Part shown: positions 1 to 6,388 of the stretch, piece by piece
Position numbering within the stretch: position 1 is the first letter of the stretch
Layout of the letters: every line of letters begins with the position of its first letter
From: Bacteroidota bacterium
Lineage (GTDB): Bacteria; Bacteroidota; Ignavibacteria; Ignavibacteriales; Ignavibacteriaceae
Assembly (NCBI GenBank): GCA_021796135.1
Contig: JAJYOQ010000224.1
Coordinates: 1 to 6,797, forward strand
Length of the DNA: 6,797 nucleotides
Reading direction: 5' to 3'
Notes under the pieces: model-generated
Databases searched by the model: none
Seen by the model: only the letters and a program-made list of their open reading frames with translations
Told to the model about the DNA's origin: nothing
Translations under genes and position numbers: made by a program

Positions 1-23
1 AAATTAATAATACACAAAGACAA
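1..23. repeat. Inverted copy of bases 149-171 at the window edge
   Basis: Bases 1-23 are an exact reverse complement of bases 149-171, and the repeat may extend beyond the left edge. The copy at 149-171 lies inside conserved M16 coding sequence (the LIIHKDNVQ region). The copy at 1-23 replaces the expected continuation of the gene after LYKKLVF. A fold-back of this kind at the end of a sequence is typical of chimeric reads or assembly ends, but a real inverted duplication cannot be excluded. Confidence 0.8.
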
Positions 24-465
24 GTTTCTTATATAAACGGGAATTTTTTGAACCTGTTATGATATCAGATAATATTTCAAGCGCTGTATCATGTCGGGAA
101 TAGGATTTGTCAGAATGCCAGGCAATATAAATCCTTTCAAGTTGAACATTGTCTTTGTGTATTATTAATTTATTAGCCTCTAAATTTACAGGACTAAATC
201 TGCTTTTAGGAATATGATTTCTACCCGGAATATTTGCAAAATATTTTTCAATTAATTCTTTTGCTCTTGAAGATTCAAAATCTCCGGCAACAACTAAACT
301 TGCATTCGAAGGCGAATAATATTTTTCAAAGAAATCCGATACATCACTCAATGTAAAGCTCGAAATATCTTGCAATGACCCTATGGTCGGCCAGCTTAAT
401 GGATGATCTGGCGGATAAAGATTACTTAATAATTTCTCAAATGCCAGGCCGTATGGCTGATTATC
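4..465 (-). CDS. M16 zinc metallopeptidase, continuation fragment after frameshift, truncated by a fold-back
   Basis: Read from 465 downward, this frame continues the M16 peptidase of 426-881 without a gap: DNQPYGLAFEKLL, then a YPPDHPLSWPTIGS stretch, then a helix-rich section with DFFEKYYSPSNASLVVAGDF, which is the usual end of the first M16 domain. The second domain begins with QLERIYIAWHS and GSKNSRLYKKLV. An open reading frame with a TTG codon at 375 can be drawn, but it starts inside a conserved domain and is not a real start. The coding similarity ends near base 24. The last residues (VYY and stop) come from a 23-base segment that is the reverse complement of bases 149-171, so the stop at 4-6 is probably not the true C terminus. 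Together with the upstream fragment about 286 residues are visible, against about 430 or more in the family. Confidence 0.75.
   Translation of the reverse strand, partial: DNQPYGLAFEKLLSNLYPPDHPLSWPTIGSLQDISSFTLSDVSDFFEKYYSPSNASLVVAGDFESSRAKELIEKYFANIPGRNHIPKSRFSPVNLEANKLIIHKDNVQLERIYIAWHSDKSYSRHDTALEILSDIITGSKNSRLYKKLVFVYY
149..171. repeat. Parent copy of the 23-base inverted repeat
   Basis: This is the partner of the repeat at 1-23, with 125 bases between the two copies. Here the sequence is in its natural place, encoding conserved second-domain residues of the M16 peptidase on the minus strand. It is therefore the likely original and the edge copy the derived one. Confidence 0.75.
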
Positions 466-881
466 ATCGTTTCAAGACGTTCGTTTTTTACAACATCAAT
501 TTGGTTGTTCAATTTTTCCTGAGTAAGTGAGGGAAGTAGAAATCCCATTCTATCTGATTCAAGCCAAAGCATTAATTCTAAGTAATTAGACGGTGCTTTT
601 TCATAATAATTTGTTCTTTCTATGCTTGTCGAACCATTTAGATTTCCGCCTGCTTCCTGTATATACTTAAAATGCATTTCTTTCGGGACATTTAGAGACC
701 CCTGGAACATCATATGCTCAAATAAATGAGCAATGCCGCTTTTTCCGAATACTTCATTTGATGACCCTACTTTGTACCATACGTTTACAGCTACTACGGG
801 TAAGCTATTATCTCGATATAGAATAACTTCCAGGCTGTTCTGCAACCTATACTTTTCATAATCTAAGTTTAATAAATCCAT
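426..881 (-). CDS. M16 zinc metallopeptidase, N-terminal fragment of a frameshifted gene
   Basis: This is the first part of an insulinase/pitrilysin-family (M16) peptidase. The inverted zinc-binding motif HLFEH is at residues 52-56 (His52, Glu55, His56), and the third zinc ligand is probably Glu134 in the VVKNE stretch. The GGNLNGSTSIERTNYYE region (residues 78-94) is also typical of the family. The frame is lost after about residue 138: the last dozen residues before the stop are out of frame, and the normal family sequence (DNQPYGLAFEKLL) resumes in the next frame from base 465. The gene therefore continues in the 4-465 entry. The ATG at 881 places the family's N-terminal beta strand at the right distance. 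A GGG three bases upstream is a poor ribosome site. No signal peptide is visible from this start. The gene lies 52 bp downstream of lepB on the same strand. Family assignment is firm; whether the gene is functional is doubtful. Confidence 0.85.
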   Translation of the reverse strand: MDLLNLDYEKYRLQNSLEVILYRDNSLPVVAVNVWYKVGSSNEVFGKSGIAHLFEHMMFQGSLNVPKEMHFKYIQEAGGNLNGSTSIERTNYYEKAPSNYLELMLWLESDRMGFLLPSLTQEKLNNQIDVVKNERLETMIISHTAWHLRNY

Positions 882-916
882 AAACCCTAATCTATTAGTA
901 GAAATAAAATTTTCTT

Positions 917-937
917 TTAATATTGATCCAATATTAA
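917..937. repeat. Perfect AT-rich inverted repeat spanning the lepB stop codon
   Basis: TTAATATTG and CAATATTAA are perfect 9-base arms separated by the 3-base loop ATC. The element covers the lepB stop codon (934-936) and the start of the lepB-M16 gap. In the lepB transcript it would form a hairpin at the end of the coding region. Downstream on the minus strand comes AAAAGAAAATTTT rather than a clean U tract, so it does not fit a standard intrinsic terminator. It could be a weak attenuator, an mRNA-processing or stability hairpin, or an operator. Confidence 0.5.
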
Positions 938-1869
938 TGAAGTATTAATAATATCCTGTCAGGTCTGATAGAACCTAACAATCTAAAGATGTCCGTAAAT
1001 GGTATATCTCTATCCCAAGAGAATAATGTTATAAAAGCTTCTCCTACGATATTGTCATCGGGTACAAAACCCCAATAGCGACTATCGAGACTATCGTCTC
1101 TGTTATCGCCCATCATAAAATAATAATCTTTTTTAAAGGTATATGATGTAACTGGTTTACCCTCTATTGTAACCTGATTATTACTTTGGCTTACTACAAT
1201 TTTCCCAAACTCACGATTGATGGTCATAGCCCACATTTCGACGTTTTCTGGAGTTAGTTTAATTGTATAACCTTTTTTAGGGACAATCAAAGGTCCATAA
1301 TTATCGGCATTCCATGGCATTCCAATAGGGAATATTCTTGGATCAACTACGTCTTTTGTCTCCGGATATCCGGATACATATATGGCGTGAGTTGGTATCC
1401 AAAATTGTTTTCCATTAACATAAACAACTTTATTGATTACTTGAATTGTGTCTCCGGGAAGTCCAATGCATCTTTTAACGTAATTGACTCCTCTATCATC
1501 CGGATAAAGTTGGTGCCTCATCCCGGGAAATTCAAATACTACAATATCCTTTCTTTTAGGTTTTCGAATAGCAGGAAGTCGGAAGTGTGGTATTTCAATT
1601 TGCGTAAATGGAATATATTTTGTCGATTCAGCTCCATATATAAATTTATTGACCAAAACGAAATCACCTACAAGGATTGTATCCTCCATAGATCCAGTAG
1701 GTATTCTGGTATTTTGGACAATAAAAGTAATTATAAAAAATGCAGCTATACCGGCAAACAACAAAGACTCAATAAATTCCTTTATTTTTTCTTTAGGAGT
1801 TTTGACTTTCAGTAATTCTTCTTCGGTTTTTATTCCGAAAAATCGTTTTAATCCTGATTTAAATGACAC
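934..1869 (-). CDS. lepB: Signal peptidase I
   Basis: This type I signal peptidase (family S26A) cuts signal peptides from exported proteins on the outer face of the inner membrane. The 311-residue protein has a short basic cytoplasmic start and one clear membrane segment at about residues 34-52. Next comes box B, IPTGSMEDTI, with the catalytic Ser60. Box D, NYVKRCIGLPGD, carries the general-base Lys132. Box E, GDNRDDSLDSRYWGFVP, is at residues 254-270. About 110 residues separate boxes D and E, giving the large periplasmic insert seen in many Gram-negative LepB proteins. The start is GTG at 1869: GGAG lies 6 bases upstream and the next in-frame Met (residue 61) is inside the active site. It begins 16 bp after the gatB stop and is probably co-transcribed with it. 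All catalytic residues are present, so the enzyme should be active. Confidence 0.95.
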   Translation of the reverse strand: MSFKSGLKRFFGIKTEEELLKVKTPKEKIKEFIESLLFAGIAAFFIITFIVQNTRIPTGSMEDTILVGDFVLVNKFIYGAESTKYIPFTQIEIPHFRLPAIRKPKRKDIVVFEFPGMRHQLYPDDRGVNYVKRCIGLPGDTIQVINKVVYVNGKQFWIPTHAIYVSGYPETKDVVDPRIFPIGMPWNADNYGPLIVPKKGYTIKLTPENVEMWAMTINREFGKIVVSQSNNQVTIEGKPVTSYTFKKDYYFMMGDNRDDSLDSRYWGFVPDDNIVGEAFITLFSWDRDIPFTDIFRLLGSIRPDRILLILH

Positions 1870-1875
1870 AATAAT

Positions 1876-1879
1876 CTCC
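1876..1879 (-). promoter_or_regulatory. Ribosome binding site that fixes the lepB GTG start
   Basis: On the minus strand GGAG is followed by six bases (ATTATT) and then the GTG start of lepB. It lies in the 16 bp gap after gatB. Because no ATG is available before the catalytic serine, this site is the main support for the GTG start. Confidence 0.65.
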
Positions 1880-1885
1880 GATTAG

Positions 1886-3346
1886 TTATATATATAAATT
1901 GTCTTTCTTTAATGCTTCAAGACTTTTAAGAAGCAATTCATTTACAAGCTTAGGATTAGCCTTTCCCTTAGTCTCCTTCATTATTTTCCCAATGAGAAAT
2001 CCAAATACTTTGTCTTTTCCGCTTAAATAAGTTTTTACCTCTGAGGAGTTCTCTTTTAGTACCTGATTGATTATCTTTTCAATATCACTGGAATTAGAAA
2101 TTTGAATAAGATTTTTTTCCTGAACAATTACTGCAGGTTTTTTCTTTTCCGTTAGCATAATTGGAAAAATTTCTTTGGCAATTTTACTGCTAATAATTCC
2201 GTCTTTTATTAAATTAATTAATTCACCCAAATCTTCGGCTGAAACTGGGAAGTCTTTGATATCAATTTTCTCTTCATTAATAATTTTTAGAACATCAGTC
2301 ATTATCCAATTGCTTGCAATTTTATATTCATTGGTAATTTCGGTCACTTTCTCATAATAATCTGCAATAAACTTATTTTGAGTTAAAATTTCGACATCAT
2401 AATTGGGAAGATTATACTGCTTTGACATTCTATTGATTCTAACATCCGGGAGCTCAGGGAGATGATTTTCGATTTCTGACTTCCACTTATTATTTATTAT
2501 AACAGGCAAAAGGTCTGGCTCAGGGAAATAACGATAATCGTGTGCTTCTTCTTTACTTCTCATAGGGAGAGCTTCATTAAGTTCTGTATTCCAAAGAAGT
2601 GTCTGTTGTTTAATTGTTCCGCCATCTTCTAGAATCTCAATCTGTTTATTAATCTCAAATTCTATAGCTCGTTCTACATTTCTGAATGAATTCATATTTT
2701 TTATTTCTCTCTTAGTCCCGAGTTCTTTAATACCCTTTAATCTGACAGAAATATTTGCATCGCATCTAAGTGACCCCTCTTCCATATTTCCGTCACATAT
2801 TTCCAAATATTGAACAAGTTGTTTAATCTTTGAAAGATACTGGTATACTTCGTCAGAACTACTCATATCGGGTTCGCTTACAATTTCCATTAATGGTACT
2901 CCGCAGCGATTTACATCAATCAATGTCTCATATCCTTGATCATGGATTGATTTCCCTGCATCTTCTTCCATATGAATTCTAGTAATTCCGATCTTTTTTT
3001 CAGAACCATCTTTTAATTTAACCATTATTTTGCCGTGTTCACAAATGGGTTCTTCATATTGCGAAATTTGGTATCCCTTAGGAAGATCAGGATAGAAATA
3101 ATTTTTCCGTGCAAAAATTGATTTTTCATTAATAAAGCAGCCGGTTGCTAGTCCCATTTTTATTGTGAACTCAACAACTTCTTTGTTCAAAACGGGCAAC
3201 ACTCCCGGGTGTCCAAGGCAAATAGGACAAGTATTACTATTAGGTGTATTTCCGAATTTTGTAGAACAACCGCAAAAAGCTTTAGACTTGGTCAAAAGTT
3301 GAGCATGTACTTCTAAACCGATGACGGCTTCATATTTATTATTCAT
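1886..3346 (-). CDS. gatB: Aspartyl/glutamyl-tRNA(Asn/Gln) amidotransferase subunit B
   Basis: GatB is the tRNA-binding kinase subunit of the GatCAB complex. The complex converts Glu-tRNA(Gln) or Asp-tRNA(Asn) to Gln-tRNA(Gln) or Asn-tRNA(Asn), using ammonia made by GatA and ATP. The 486-residue protein has full family length. It opens with YEAVIGLEVHAQL and the cysteine pairs Cys25/Cys27 and Cys40/Cys43 that form the metal site of bacterial GatB. YFYPDLPKGYQISQY follows at residues 83-97. The family signature IDVNRCGVPLMEIVSEP is at 143-159, and EEAHDYRYFPEPDL at 266-279. The C-terminal YqeY-like tRNA-binding domain covers about 340-486 and ends with GKANPKLVNELL (461-472). The ATG at 3346 sits right at the conserved N terminus. 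gatA and gatC are not in this window, so the Gat genes are dispersed in this genome or at least not adjacent. It appears to be the first gene of the gatB-lepB-M16 unit. Confidence 0.97.
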   Translation of the reverse strand: MNNKYEAVIGLEVHAQLLTKSKAFCGCSTKFGNTPNSNTCPICLGHPGVLPVLNKEVVEFTIKMGLATGCFINEKSIFARKNYFYPDLPKGYQISQYEEPICEHGKIMVKLKDGSEKKIGITRIHMEEDAGKSIHDQGYETLIDVNRCGVPLMEIVSEPDMSSSDEVYQYLSKIKQLVQYLEICDGNMEEGSLRCDANISVRLKGIKELGTKREIKNMNSFRNVERAIEFEINKQIEILEDGGTIKQQTLLWNTELNEALPMRSKEEAHDYRYFPEPDLLPVIINNKWKSEIENHLPELPDVRINRMSKQYNLPNYDVEILTQNKFIADYYEKVTEITNEYKIASNWIMTDVLKIINEEKIDIKDFPVSAEDLGELINLIKDGIISSKIAKEIFPIMLTEKKKPAVIVQEKNLIQISNSSDIEKIINQVLKENSSEVKTYLSGKDKVFGFLIGKIMKETKGKANPKLVNELLLKSLEALKKDNLYI

Positions 3347-3369
3347 TAGTTGTATATTTTTTGAAATGA

Positions 3370-3377
3370 CAAATATA
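3370..3377 (-). promoter_or_regulatory. Candidate Bacteroidota-type -7 promoter box upstream of gatB
   Basis: On the minus strand TATATTTG matches the Bacteroidota primary-sigma -7 consensus TAnnTTTG exactly. It lies 23 bases before the gatB ATG, which would leave a leader of under 20 nt, and gatB has no visible Shine-Dalgarno. I do not find a convincing TTG-type -33 element at the usual distance, so this rests on one short motif in AT-rich DNA. Confidence 0.4.
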
Positions 3378-3410
3378 AATAGGATTGCGTAAGATAAAAA
3401 GCCGAAATGG

Positions 3411-3440
3411 TTTACTGTTAGTCAATATGTTTAAGATAAT
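3411..3440 (+). promoter_or_regulatory. Candidate promoter upstream of the YhdH-like gene
   Basis: TTTACT (3411-3416) and GATAAT (3435-3440), spaced 18 bases apart, resemble weak -35 and -10 boxes and would give a leader of about 30 nt before the ATG at 3480. TATGTTTA at 3426-3433 is a one-mismatch version of the Bacteroidota -7 box and is an alternative. Position in a divergent intergenic region supports a promoter somewhere here, but the exact boxes are uncertain. Confidence 0.3.
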
Positions 3441-3479
3441 TTGTTTAAATTTATCATAATTTATTATGGGAATATTGAA

Positions 3480-4472
3480 ATGAGCAAATTTAAATCTCTT
3501 ATTGTTCGCGAAGAAAATGGAAAATTTATAAGATTTATCGAAAGTAGATCAATTGATGATCTTCCAATAGGCGAAGTCTTAATTAATGTCAAATATTCTT
3601 CTTTGAATTATAAAGACGCACTATCAGCCTCGGGTAATAAAGGAATTACCAGGCAATTTCCGCACACGCCAGGTATTGATGCCGCTGGGATTGTTATTGA
3701 TTCAACTGATAAGAAATTTTTAGAAGGAGATGAAGTTCTTGTTACCGGTTTTGATCTTGGCATGAATACTCCAGGCGGTTATGGGCAATTTATAAGAGTA
3801 CCGGCGGAATGGGTGATTAAAATTCCAACAGGTATGTCATTAAAAGAAAGCATGATATATGGAACAGCAGGTTTTACGGCAGCATTGTCACTTTTTAATT
3901 TAGAATCTGCCGGTTTAAATGTTTCAGCCAATGGAAATATTCTTGTTACTGGTAGTACAGGTGGTGTTGGCTCACTTTCAATTGCAATTTTATCAAAAGC
4001 CGGATATAAGAATATAGTAGCCCTAACGGGAAAATCCGGGAAAGAAACTTTCTTAAAAAATCTTGGCGCTGCCAAAATTATTGATAGAGAAAACCTAAAT
4101 GACAATACTGAAAAGGCACTTTTACCGGTAAGGTGGATTGCAGTTATCGATACAGTTGGAGGGAATATCCTTTCGAACGCTTTGAAATCAACCGTCTACG
4201 GCGGATCTGTAGCTTCTTGCGGGCTGACTCAATCTCCTATTCTAAATACAACTGTTTATCCATTTATTCTAAGAGGAGTAAAGCTTTTAGGTAGCGATTC
4301 AACACATTGCGACTTAAAAATTAGAAAGATATTGTGGAATAAACTAGCTTCCGAATGGAAGCCCGATTCGATAAATCAAATTGCTTCAGAATGCACTATT
4401 GAGGAACTTGATGAAAAATTTGATTTGATTCTTAACGGGAATATAACAGGACGTATTGTGGTTAAATTATGA
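3480..4472 (+). CDS. YhdH/AcuI-type NADPH-dependent oxidoreductase (quinone oxidoreductase / acrylyl-CoA reductase family)
   Basis: This is a medium-chain dehydrogenase/reductase of the YhdH/YhfP group, whose characterised members include AcuI, which reduces acrylyl-CoA to propionyl-CoA with NADPH. From the ATG at 3480 the protein has 330 residues, close to the family's usual length. An N-terminal GroES-like domain holds SSLNYKDALSASGNKGITR (residues 40-58), HTPGIDAAGIV (62-72) and GFDLGMNTPGGYGQ (90-103). The nucleotide-binding fold has TGSTGGVGS at 157-165, and the C-terminal part (GRIVVKL) completes the first domain. The zinc ligands of alcohol dehydrogenases are absent, as expected for this zinc-free group. 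A TTG at 3441 would add 13 residues unlike the family start; GGGAA seven bases before the ATG at 3480 supports the shorter form. It diverges from gatB and appears monocistronic. The family is certain, the in vivo substrate is not. Confidence 0.92.
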   Translation: MSKFKSLIVREENGKFIRFIESRSIDDLPIGEVLINVKYSSLNYKDALSASGNKGITRQFPHTPGIDAAGIVIDSTDKKFLEGDEVLVTGFDLGMNTPGGYGQFIRVPAEWVIKIPTGMSLKESMIYGTAGFTAALSLFNLESAGLNVSANGNILVTGSTGGVGSLSIAILSKAGYKNIVALTGKSGKETFLKNLGAAKIIDRENLNDNTEKALLPVRWIAVIDTVGGNILSNALKSTVYGGSVASCGLTQSPILNTTVYPFILRGVKLLGSDSTHCDLKIRKILWNKLASEWKPDSINQIASECTIEELDEKFDLILNGNITGRIVVKL

Positions 4473-4520
4473 ATTATATTTTTTATGAATTTGTTGTAAT
4501 TTTAAAGTAATAATGAAATC

Positions 4521-4552
4521 TTTGTTTTTGCTGGCTTCCTTTGGTAAATTTC
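4521..4552 (+). promoter_or_regulatory. Candidate Bacteroidota-type promoter for the barrel protein-rmlB-SLBB group
   Basis: TTTG (4521-4524) and TAAATTTC (4545-4552), separated by 20 bases, resemble the -33 TTTG and -7 TAnnTTTG elements of Bacteroidota promoters with one mismatch in the -7 box. A transcript starting just downstream would have a leader of under 20 nt before the ATG at 4576. The rest of the 103-base gap after the oxidoreductase shows no clear terminator hairpin. Confidence 0.35.
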
Positions 4553-4575
4553 TGTATTGATTAAGTTAAAATAAT

Positions 4576-5340
4576 ATGAAAATTTTTTTTTTATTTGTGG
4601 CTATTTTATTGATAGCTAATCAAAATATTATGTCACAAGATTCACCATACTATGATGCTCCTTTTGGCGGCGGCGGTGGATATATTGGCGGTTGGATGAC
4701 TCCAAAACTTGATGGAATTAATTTGCAACTTAAAAGTTTCGGCGTTTCTGCTTTGGCTACTCATGGTTTCTATACTTCCGGAGGTGAAGGTTTTATCTAT
4801 CTCGGTTTTATAAAAAATCTTAGAATTGGCGGAATAGGATTCGGCGGAAGTATTTCTAAATCTTCCTCTCAATCCTTAATTTATGCGAATGGTTCTAATA
4901 ATCCCCCAAGTACTATTTACAAAGAAGCTATATATTCTTTAAGCGGCGGCGGATTAACAGTTGAATATACTTTACCCTACGTTAAAAATTTTGGAATTTC
5001 TGTGGGAGCTATTATCGGGAGAGGCAATATAAGTATACAGATGAACAGCAATTTTGGAAATATTAGTTGGGCAGATTATTGGAAAAACACTAATAACATT
5101 ACGACAAATATATTTAGCACTGAATTGAAAAATAATTATTGGATTATTACACCGACTCTTAATATAGATATCCCTGCCTATTATTTAGTCTCATTTAGGA
5201 TAGGTATGGGCTATCAATTTACTTTTGGAAGTAGTTGGACTTATGATAATAATCAAGAAATTTTAAATGCACCTTCTGATAATAATGGAAACAATTTGTT
5301 TCTTCAGGTAGGGGTTTTTGTAGGACTATTCTCATATTAG
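4576..5340 (+). CDS. Exported protein of unknown function, probable outer-membrane beta-barrel
   Basis: I do not recognise a named family. The 254-residue protein starts with a signal peptide: Lys2, a hydrophobic core at about residues 3-14, and a likely cut between Ser20 and Gln21. The mature part is rich in Gly, Ser, Asn and aromatic residues. It opens with a glycine run (GGGGGYIGGW, 31-40) and has alternating hydrophobic/polar stretches such as GFIYLGFIKNLRIGGIGFGGS (72-92), GGGLTVEYTLPY (124-135), YWIITPTLNIDIP (188-200) and YLVSFRIGMGYQFTFG (203-218). It ends with strand-like LFLQVGVFVGLFSY, closing on an aromatic residue. This pattern suggests a small beta-barrel of the outer membrane. 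The Asn-rich segment NAPSDNNGNN (231-240) could be a loop. Its stop is 8 bp before rmlB, so it is probably in the same transcript and may serve the same envelope-polysaccharide process; that role is inferred from context only. A 10-base T run lies in the signal-peptide codons. Confidence 0.85.
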   Translation: MKIFFLFVAILLIANQNIMSQDSPYYDAPFGGGGGYIGGWMTPKLDGINLQLKSFGVSALATHGFYTSGGEGFIYLGFIKNLRIGGIGFGGSISKSSSQSLIYANGSNNPPSTIYKEAIYSLSGGGLTVEYTLPYVKNFGISVGAIIGRGNISIQMNSNFGNISWADYWKNTNNITTNIFSTELKNNYWIITPTLNIDIPAYYLVSFRIGMGYQFTFGSSWTYDNNQEILNAPSDNNGNNLFLQVGVFVGLFSY

Positions 5341-5344
5341 AGGT
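5339..5344 (+). promoter_or_regulatory. Ribosome binding site of rmlB overlapping the upstream stop codon
   Basis: AGAGGT begins inside the TAG stop of the barrel-protein gene and ends four bases before the rmlB ATG at 5349. This arrangement favours translational coupling of the two genes. Confidence 0.6.
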
Positions 5345-5348
5345 AAAA

Positions 5349-6362
5349 ATGAAAAACATTTTGGTAACGGGCGGAGCAGGATTTATAGGAAGTAATTATA
5401 TTAATTATATTCTTCAGGAAAGAGATGATTATAATATAATTAATATTGATAAGCTTACTTATGCCGGCAATCTAGAGAATTTGAAAAACTCTGAATCAAA
5501 GGGAAATTATCATTTTATTAAAGGTGATATTGGGAATGCAGATTTATTAAGATATATTTTTGAAAAATTTAAAATTAAGCATGTAATAAATTTTGCCGCG
5601 GAATCGCATGTCGACAGAAGTATTCTAGGATCAGAAATATTTTTTAAAACTAATGTTATGGGAACAAATGTACTTTTGGAGACTGCTCGTTTTTTTGAGG
5701 TAGAGAAGTTTCTGCAAATTTCTACTGATGAAGTCTATGGAAGTTTAGGGGAAAAGGGTAAATTTTCTGAAACTACCCCGATATCACCAAATAGTCCTTA
5801 TTCTTCAAGTAAAGCTTCGTCAGATTTGATGGCATTATCATTTTTCCATACTTACGGAATGCCAATAGTAATTACGCGTTGTTCAAATAACTATGGGCAA
5901 TTTCAATTTCCGGAAAAATTAATACCGCTAATGATTATCAATGCATTAAATAATCAAAAACTTCCTGTTTATGGAGATGGATTAAATGTTCGTGATTGGA
6001 TATATGTCGTTGATCACAATAGAGCAATTAACTTAGTCTTTGAGGAAGGAAAAATAGGCGAGGTATATAATATTGGCGCCAGTAACGAAATGAAAAATAT
6101 TGAGATTGTAAAGCTAATTTTATCCCAATTGAAAAAGGACGAATCTCTTATTCATTATATAAAAGATAGACCCGGGCACGATAGGCGCTACGCAATTGAT
6201 TCGACAAAAATTCAAAATGAATTAAACTGGAAACCGGCTTTTACATTTGAAGAGGCAATTGTTAAGACAATTGAATGGTATATAGAGAACAAACAATGGT
6301 GGCAAAGAATTATTTCAGGCGAATATCAGAAGTATTATTCGGTACAATATAAATCAATTTAA
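5349..6362 (+). CDS. rmlB: dTDP-glucose 4,6-dehydratase
   Basis: RmlB (also called RfbB) is the second enzyme of the dTDP-L-rhamnose pathway. It converts dTDP-glucose to dTDP-4-keto-6-deoxyglucose with a tightly bound NAD+, in the cytoplasm. The 337-residue protein is an extended short-chain dehydrogenase. The NAD-binding TGGAGFIGS is at residues 7-15, the INIDKLTYAGNLENL region at 31-45, and NFAAESHVDRSI at 81-92. The catalytic STDEVYG is at 125-131, with Thr126, Asp127 and Glu128 that mark true 4,6-dehydratases. The Tyr151/Lys155 pair lies in SPYSSSKASSD. Substrate-site segments follow: NNYGQFQFPEKLIP (180-193), GDGLNVRDWIYV (209-220) and RPGHDRRYAID (274-284). All catalytic residues are present. 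The other rhamnose genes (rmlA, rmlC, rmlD) are not in the window, so the end sugar could equally be another dTDP-6-deoxyhexose. It sits between the barrel-protein gene and the SLBB gene (26 bp downstream). Confidence 0.96.
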   Translation: MKNILVTGGAGFIGSNYINYILQERDDYNIINIDKLTYAGNLENLKNSESKGNYHFIKGDIGNADLLRYIFEKFKIKHVINFAAESHVDRSILGSEIFFKTNVMGTNVLLETARFFEVEKFLQISTDEVYGSLGEKGKFSETTPISPNSPYSSSKASSDLMALSFFHTYGMPIVITRCSNNYGQFQFPEKLIPLMIINALNNQKLPVYGDGLNVRDWIYVVDHNRAINLVFEEGKIGEVYNIGASNEMKNIEIVKLILSQLKKDESLIHYIKDRPGHDRRYAIDSTKIQNELNWKPAFTFEEAIVKTIEWYIENKQWWQRIISGEYQKYYSVQYKSI

Positions 6363-6374
6363 TTATTTTATTAA

Positions 6375-6388
6375 AATTAGGCCTAATT
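6375..6388. repeat. Perfect 14-base palindrome just upstream of the SLBB gene start
   Basis: AATTAGGCCTAATT is perfectly palindromic and ends directly at the ATG at 6389. Its AGG (6379-6381), seven bases before the ATG, is the only Shine-Dalgarno candidate for the gene, so the palindrome overlaps the ribosome site. It might be a protein-binding operator, or chance in AT-rich sequence. Confidence 0.45.

Noticed and set aside
4..375. A separate small gene on the minus strand with a TTG start at 375
   Set aside because: It begins inside a conserved M16 domain and the same frame continues the upstream M16 fragment back to about 465, so it is part of the broken peptidase gene.
917..937. Rho-independent terminator after lepB
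   Set aside because: The stem is purely AT-rich apart from one G-C pair and no U tract follows it, so it does not meet the usual pattern; kept only as an inverted repeat.
1387..1885. Two plus-strand open frames opposite lepB (1387-1815 and 1649-1885)
   Set aside because: They lie antisense to a clear signal peptidase gene, and their translations have no recognisable domain or start context.
2175..2357. Plus-strand open frame opposite gatB
   Set aside because: It is short, antisense to conserved gatB coding sequence, and its hydrophobic look comes from the complement of charged codons.
3441..3479. Upstream TTG start adding 13 residues to the YhdH-like protein
   Set aside because: The extra residues do not resemble the family N terminus, while the ATG at 3480 has GGGAA seven bases upstream and gives the usual start.
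3779..4105. Minus-strand open frame opposite the oxidoreductase
   Set aside because: It is antisense to the well-conserved nucleotide-binding region of the oxidoreductase; no independent support.
4642..4872. Minus-strand open frame opposite the barrel-protein gene
   Set aside because: It is antisense to the glycine-rich part of a gene with a convincing signal peptide; no domain or ribosome site.
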